Below are positions 59,335-64,000 of a stretch of DNA of 64,000 bases, piece by piece. Source of the stretch: Dermatemys mawii (Eukaryota; Chordata; Testudines; Dermatemydidae). The notes under the pieces were generated by a model that was given only the letters and a program-made list of their open reading frames with translations, was not told the origin of the DNA and did not search any database. The position numbers and the translations under genes were made by a program. The number at the start of each line of letters is the position of its first letter. Within the stretch, counting starts at the first letter, position 1. The stretch lies in assembly GCA_007922305.1 (NCBI GenBank), contig ML677348.1, positions 16,569,442 through 16,633,441 on the forward strand, in the 5' to 3' direction.

Positions 59335-59785
59335 GCGGGGCAGCCAGATCCAACAAATAGAGCTCTGGACTGGGACTCAGGAGACCAGGGTTCTATCCAT
59401 GTCTCTGCCACTGATCTGCTGTGTACCTTTGGCAAATCACCCAGCCTGGGTCTGTCTTGGCTATTTAGAATGTAAGCTGTTCAGGGTTAGGATTGTCTCC
59501 TACTATGTGGTTGTACAGTGCCTGGCATAATGGGACTTTAGTCTCTGTCAAAACCTTTAGGTGCTTCTGTAATACAGACACTCCCCGACTTACACAAACA
59601 TTTCGTTCCAGAATGCCTTGCCTAAGTCGGTTTTTGCACAAGTTGGAAACGTATCTCTGACCATTACGTGGAGATAAAAAATCTGCTATTTCTAGCTTAC
59701 AGAGCTTTTCCCATAAGCTCGAAATTGCGCAAGTCAGATTTGCGTAAGTCGGGGAGCATCTGTACACATAATAAATAACAAGCCA
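59335..59785 (+). mobile_element. MIR/CORE-SINE split by a Tigger-like MITE
   Basis: The SINE starts with a tRNA-like head (AGAGCTCTGGACTGGGACTC, GGTTCTATCC), then TCTGCCACTGATCTGCTGTG, AGAATGTAAGCTGTTCAGGG, GTACAGTGCCTGGCATAATG and GTGCTTCTGTAATA. It is interrupted at 59574 and its A/T tail resumes at 59763 with TACACATAATAAATAAC. This is the most complete SINE in the window. Confidence 0.75.
59573..59764. mobile_element. Tigger-like MITE with TA duplication
   Basis: The element at 59575-59762 is flanked by TA on both sides. Ends: CAGACACTCCCCGACTTACA and, reversed, CAGATGCTCCCCGACTTACG, matching at 17 of 20. The CTCCCCGACTTACG wording and TA target fit Tc1/mariner (Tigger/pogo). It has no coding sequence. 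Confidence 0.75.
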
Positions 59786-60786
59786 CGTATCTCTCTCAAG
59801 ACAAATTCACAGTATCCCATTCACTCTGATATCTGTTTGACTCTTGGATATGGACTACCATAGTCTGCTACTGGCAGTGCTCTTTTGATGCTTATTTTTG
59901 AATACCTCACAGGTCTTTTATGGGTTTAGCACGCAAAACCTGCCTTAAATTTTAGCAGGCAGCAGAAAGTCTTAAAAATTCCATATGTGTCTCTTCAGTT
60001 TTGGCAAAGTTGGGTGTGAAGAGATTTAATCATGTGTTAGAGGCGAGAGTTGGAAAAAAAACAAAACAAAAACACCCACGCTCTGGAAATAGAGGAATGA
60101 TTTCCCATAGAGTAGATGTCATTTTCGTTGTGCCAAGTGTTGCCCATCTAACTAAGTATTAGCACATTCTTATGCGCTGTGGCAAGGTCCTGCTGACATA
60201 GAAGAAGGTATCTTGCTATTCCAGACACATTTTTCGAAGACAAAAGGCTGCAGTCCAAGATGGGATACGGGGAAGGACAAAAGTGGCTCTGTGTGCCTTT
60301 GCTCCTTGTGAATTATGGGTCCAGCAGCACCCAACTCAATTTTTGAACCACCCTAGTGGCTGCTTTAAGTTATTCAAGTGCCTTGAATGGTCACTTATGG
60401 GCTACTCTGCTGGCCATAAATAGATGGAGTACAGTGCATTCTAGCCATGCCTCTTCCTGCCCCTCAGGCAAACCCCTAAGCTGGGCGTTGTGCAGGAAGG
60501 TGGTGTAGGACTACACCAGCCATGGAATGCAACCGATTCCCTACTTCCAGTGAGATTTCTGGTGGGAAAATCCACCTGGGTTCCAGTCCATTTATGTTGC
60601 TAGAGCAATGTAAAGGGACTGGAGCACAGCTCAGAACTGAGGCCAATTTGTTAAAAGGAGCATGCTTGTTTCTTATAACTTGCTGTTTCATAGTACATGT
60701 GTCTGGCCACCATCAGCTCATCTGACATACTTGGATACTTGCTTTACAGAATGATGTGTTGCATTTGAAACAATGATTGTTTTCAG
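59786..60786. other. FREM2 intron segment without recognised feature
   Basis: Nothing was recognised apart from low-complexity AAAAC near 60053. Confidence 0.4.
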
Positions 60787-60974
60787 GTGATATTATATAT
60801 GGTCGTGTGATGGTGGATCCGGTACAGAACCTGGGTGATTCCTTTTACTGTAGCATTGAGAAGGTTTTCCTGTGCACTGGAGCAGATGGATATGTGCCCA
60901 AGTATAGTCCACCAAATGCAGAATATGGCTGTCTAGCTGATTCTCCATCCCTCTTACATAGATTTAAAATTGTG
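60787..60974 (+). CDS. FREM2: FREM2 exon (probable 22)
   Basis: The exon encodes residues 884-946: [20 protein letters not shown] then [20 protein letters not shown] and [19 protein letters not shown]. The YGRV-x-VDP-x-Q-x-LG-x-S/F block with paired cysteines is a hallmark of the FRAS1/FREM2 juxtamembrane region. It ends in phase 0 with donor GTAAGT. Confidence 0.94.
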
Positions 60975-61462
60975 GTAAGTGTTCTGCGTTTAATCAAAAG
61001 CATGTGTCAAGGGGGTTTTTTTTGGATTTTCAACACTATTGGTTGTTTTGAGCCTTCTTTAGGACAAGGGTCTCTAATGAACATACCTATCAGCTTCCAT
61101 CGTCCCATAATTTCCCACAACTGTGAAAATTTAAATAAATAAAATTTAAAAAATTGCTTAAAAATAAACATCTATATTTTCCATAGAAATTATTTAAAAA
61201 AAAATCATTGAAATCTGCCAACCCTACATATATTATACATTTCAAAACAGGAAAACCCATACCAGAAGTACTAGTCAGATGTAATCACAATGTTGCTGAA
61301 GAGCAATTTTTTTCCTGAGGAATGCAGCAGATTACATAAAATAATATGTGGTGATTATGTTCCTAGGCAAGTTGCATTTCCATGTGAATATAAAAACCTA
61401 TTTATTTGTGGAAGTGAATGTACAATGTACAAACAAAATTATTTTTCCCTTTAACCATTTAG

Positions 61463-61609
61463 GACAAAGCTCAGCCAGAGACACAAGCAACAAGCTTTGG
61501 AAATTTGCTTTTTAATGCAAGACTAGCCATAGATGATCCTGAGGCAGTTCCTTTAGTCAAGCAACCTGGCTCGGATGGATTTAAAGTCGACTCAACACCA
61601 CTGTTTCAG
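61463..61609 (+). CDS. FREM2: FREM2 exon (probable 23)
   Basis: The exon has 49 codons, residues 947-995: [20 protein letters not shown], then [20 protein letters not shown] and LFQ. It is phase 0 at both ends (TTTAG before 61463, GTGAAC from 61610). The preceding intron is only 488 bp. Confidence 0.92.
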
Positions 61610-62271
61610 GTGAACATTCTATGGGTCAGCCTCAAGAATACTTTTCTAAGAATCTAAAATAGAATCAGGCATCATATAAGGAAATACTTGTTTATAAGAA
61701 TAATGAACTTGAGGATGTCTGCACTGGAATAAGGACACCAACACTGGTGTGAATCTGGGGTCACTCTACTGCAGTCAGTGAATTTGCATAGGTGTAAACT
61801 AATATAAGTGAAAGCAGGCCCCAGAATATTCATGGAGATTGAACTAATCCCCTGCAGCGCTCTCTGTCTTATTTTTGTGGGATTTCCCCTTGTTTTTTGC
61901 CTTTCCAGTTTCTTGAAGCTACAGCCCAGGTCACTAATGTACCAAGCTGTTGTAGATATGTACATTGCAAAGTTTAAATTTATTTGTAAATGATGATAAA
62001 GTGACTGCAGTCCTGGATTAGGAGGCAGAGGTTGGGTGGGGGAAATCTAGAGAGGAAAAGCTCAGGATGAGTGGTGGTGATGAGGAGAACAGTGGACTAG
62101 GACTAGCATGGAGCTGTGCTAACTGCTCTTGGAATTGAAGTCTGAGGGAGATGAGGTGGGGAAACTTGGGCACCCAGGGAAGGGGAACTCTTATCCTAGT
62201 AAACTTTAAGTTTACTGCTATTGAAGTCAATGAAAAGATTCCCACTGACTTCAGCAGGAGCTGGATAAGGC
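61610..62271. other. FREM2 intron segment without recognised feature
   Basis: Diverged ancient-repeat wording (TTGAAGTCAATGAAAAGATT at 62221) only. Confidence 0.4.
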
Positions 62272-62343
62272 CTTAAATGCACCTCATAAGACCTTTCAGA
62301 GCAGGGCTTAAATGCACCTCATAAGACCTTTCAGAGCAGGGCT
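62272..62343 (+). repeat. Two-copy 35-bp tandem duplication
   Basis: The unit CTTAAATGCACCTCATAAGA followed by CCTTTCAGAGCAGGG occurs at 62272-62306 and again at 62307-62341 without internal differences. Confidence 0.85.
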
Positions 62344-62681
62344 CTTCTCCTCTGCACTTTATACACCAACCAACTCATGTGGAGTCCCATTATAATAAGT
62401 GGGATTGTCTGAATGCTCACACATGTAAGTAAGGGTTTCACAGTCTGGCACATAGAAATCGTAAAATCCCATTTGCTATTTAAGGGTTCTGTTTCCAGTA
62501 ATAATCTAGTCATTTGTCTGCCCTCTTAGACTGATAATACCATGAGAATGGCAAGAGACAATGGTAAGTGGGCATACGGAAGGCAATGGTAGGATAGAAG
62601 TAAATTATAGGAAATTAATGCTGACATGGGGTGTCAGGCAGAAAATGTAGTTTATTAAAACTAGCCGCCATGAAATGCCCT

Positions 62682-62885
62682 AGAGAGACAAGGTGGGTGA
62701 GGTAGTGTCTTTTAATGGACTGACTTCTGTTGGTGAAAGAGACAAGTTTTCAAACCACACGAGCTCTTCTTCAGGGCTGAAAAGACTTGTCTCTTTCACC
62801 AACAGAAGTTGGTTCAATAAAAGTTCACCCACCTTCTCTCTCTAAACTCGTGGGACCAGCATGGTTACAACAGTGCTGTGAACAT
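62682..62885. mobile_element. Penelope-like insertion with inverted arms, second family
   Basis: The left arm, AGAGAGACAAGGTGGGTGAG then ACTTCTGTTGGTGAAAGAGA (62682-62745), is repeated in reverse from about 62785 as CTTGTCTCTTTCACCAACAG then CACCCACCTTCTCTCTC. After it comes CTCGTGGGACCAGCATGGTT, ACAACAGTGCTG. On the minus strand CTGAAGA (62774-62768) and GAAA (62751-62748) bracket an eroded stem II. Confidence 0.6.
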
Positions 62886-63374
62886 CAAATGGCCTGTTCA
62901 TTGTATGCCCTCTTTTTGATGAGCTGTTGCAAATACAAGGCCAGATTGTGGCTCATCTCTGGTTGGGCATGCATAGTGGGCAGAATGTGCAATGATTCTT
63001 TCTCTTTTGGAGTACAGCCATAACTGTAGTCCTTGCACAAGGACTCTGTGAGGCCAGTGACACTAACGTCACCAAAAAAGGCCAGGGAGGAGACAGCCCA
63101 TGTTCCTCCATCTGCACCAGGCAGCAGTGGAGGCTGGCTATGGAGCGACACGGGCTCCACACCCTGTGTAGCGGATGGAATGATTGCCAATTCCTGCTGG
63201 GGTGCTGGGCAGATTGACATGTGACATATTCTTTCTGAGCATGGCCTCAAAAATGTTGTCTGGGCATTTCAGGACTAGATGATGAAACAGTATGCAATTT
63301 ACTTCCCAGTTTGTACTGGTGTTTACACATCTCAATGAAGCGGTTAATGTTGAACAAAATGTTGTGTTTTCTAG
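62886..63374. other. Last FREM2 intron segment without recognised feature
   Basis: Nothing was recognised. The acceptor CTAG immediately before 63375 closes the intron. Confidence 0.4.
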
Positions 63375-63887
63375 GTGTCTTTGGGTAGAGAATGGTACAT
63401 ACATACAATCTACACTGTGAGATCAAAAGAAAGTGCCAACCGAGGTATTGGCAAAAGAAGTGTGGAGTACCAATATCACTCTCTGGTCAGTGGTGGGAAT
63501 CCAGGAACTTCAATGCAGATACGTCCGAAGAGAGGGACCAGAGAAGCTCCAGAGCTTGCTAAAGAAATTGGCATTGAAAACAGCAGAGGAACTAACATTC
63601 AGCACATAGCTTTGGACCGTAGCAACAAGAAACAGATCCCACAAAGAGAAGTTACAGTCAATGGAATTCTCCCCAGGGAGCTGAATAACAGAAACCCAGA
63701 GGTCAACATAATCATGATCATTGGTGGAGCTGCTGCCATTTTACTTGCCATCGGTTTAATTGCAATTATTATTTTGCTGTTAAAGCATAAACGGAGCTCA
63801 GAGAAGAAAAAAGCCACAAAGGGTTCAGGGAGTAGTGAGCCAATGATGCCACCACATAATTACACTAGTGACAGCTCTGAGGTTTGA
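63375..63887 (+). CDS. FREM2: FREM2 last coding exon: TM helix and PDZ-binding tail
   Basis: The final exon (probable 24), residues 996-1165, ends at TGA 63885-63887. The frame is set by the previous exon, and the first codon GTG is internal Val, not a start. Residues 996-1106 are extracellular and include REWYIHTIYTVRS and R-P-K-R at 1045-1048, a furin-type site. One transmembrane helix spans about 1107-1131 (IIMIIGGAAAILLAIGLIAI...). It is followed by basic KHKRSSEKKK stop-transfer residues and a tail of about 34 residues ending D-S-S-E-V. S-E-V is a class I PDZ ligand; GRIP1 is the established PDZ partner of this family. The tail wording SGSSEPMMPP together with SSEV identifies FREM2 rather than FRAS1. 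Confidence 0.95.
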   Translation: MSLGREWYIHTIYTVRSKESANRGIGKRSVEYQYHSLVSGGNPGTSMQIRPKRGTREAPELAKEIGIENSRGTNIQHIALDRSNKKQIPQREVTVNGILPRELNNRNPEVNIIMIIGGAAAILLAIGLIAIIILLLKHKRSSEKKKATKGSGSSEPMMPPHNYTSDSSEV

Positions 63888-64000
63888 TTTCGAGACCATG
63901 GGTTTTGAACCTGTCTCCAGAGTGCCTAAAAGATAAACTTGAACTGCTCCTTGTTAGCAGGTCACCATTATGCTTGGAAATTAAAAGATCGTACGGCTCT
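63888..64000 (+). other. FREM2: Start of FREM2 3' UTR
   Basis: Sequence after the stop codon up to the window end. An ATTAAA at 63980-63985 is a variant poly(A) signal, but no downstream cleavage context is visible, so the UTR may continue beyond the window. Confidence 0.5.

Noticed and set aside
63375..63377. GTG as a translation start for a separate small membrane protein
   Set aside because: A canonical CTAG acceptor precedes it and the frame continues directly from the exon ending at 61609.
20679..63887. FRAS1 as the identity of the gene
   Set aside because: The C-terminal tail wording with SEPMMPP and final SSEV, and the arrangement of exons, fit FREM2 better. FREM1 and FREM3 are excluded by the transmembrane tail for FREM1 and by the tail sequence for FREM3, as far as recollection allows.

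Overview
The window reads as vertebrate genomic DNA, most likely from a turtle or a close sauropsid relative. This inference rests on the dense set of CR1 LINE remnants, CORE-SINE/MIR-type SINEs, Penelope-like fragments, hAT- and Tc1/mariner-type MITEs and old solo LTRs. No prokaryotic features are present. Only one cellular gene is visible, on the + strand.

That gene is FREM2 (FRAS1-related extracellular matrix protein 2). The window holds its 3' part as 18 consecutive coding exons between 20679 and 63887. All 17 complete introns are GT-AG, and the reading frame stays open across every junction. Together the exons encode 1165 residues after a split first codon: three Calx-beta repeats (probably the last three of five), a long cysteine-containing juxtamembrane ectodomain, one transmembrane helix, and a short cytoplasmic tail ending in the PDZ ligand S-E-V. 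If the exon count matches the 24-exon mammalian gene, these are exons 7-24. The rest of the gene lies 5' of the window. Residue numbers below count from the first full codon at 20681.

Layout: 1-20678 is one large upstream intron (left end outside the window). It carries CR1 remnants, SINEs, a possible retrocopy on the minus strand, a near-complete CACTG-ended DNA transposon with a decayed transposase (5755-8285), a hAT MITE with a perfect target duplication, a solo LTR and a long minus-strand CR1. From 20679 to 28798 come the exons for two Calx-beta repeats and the start of the third. From 28799 to 42017 come the rest of the third repeat and the post-Calx-beta region, with introns holding LTR and 1.1-kb element insertions. 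An 8.9-kb intron follows (42018-50937). The last eight exons (50938-63887) are spaced by introns rich in MITEs and Penelope-like fragments.

The most interesting non-genic signals are: hammerhead-ribozyme-like motifs in four Penelope-like fragments of two families; a foldback Penelope-like insertion; the 2.5-kb CACTG transposon, whose candidate DDE triad can still be read; and several clean nested insertions that give a relative timeline. I found no unknown multi-gene system.
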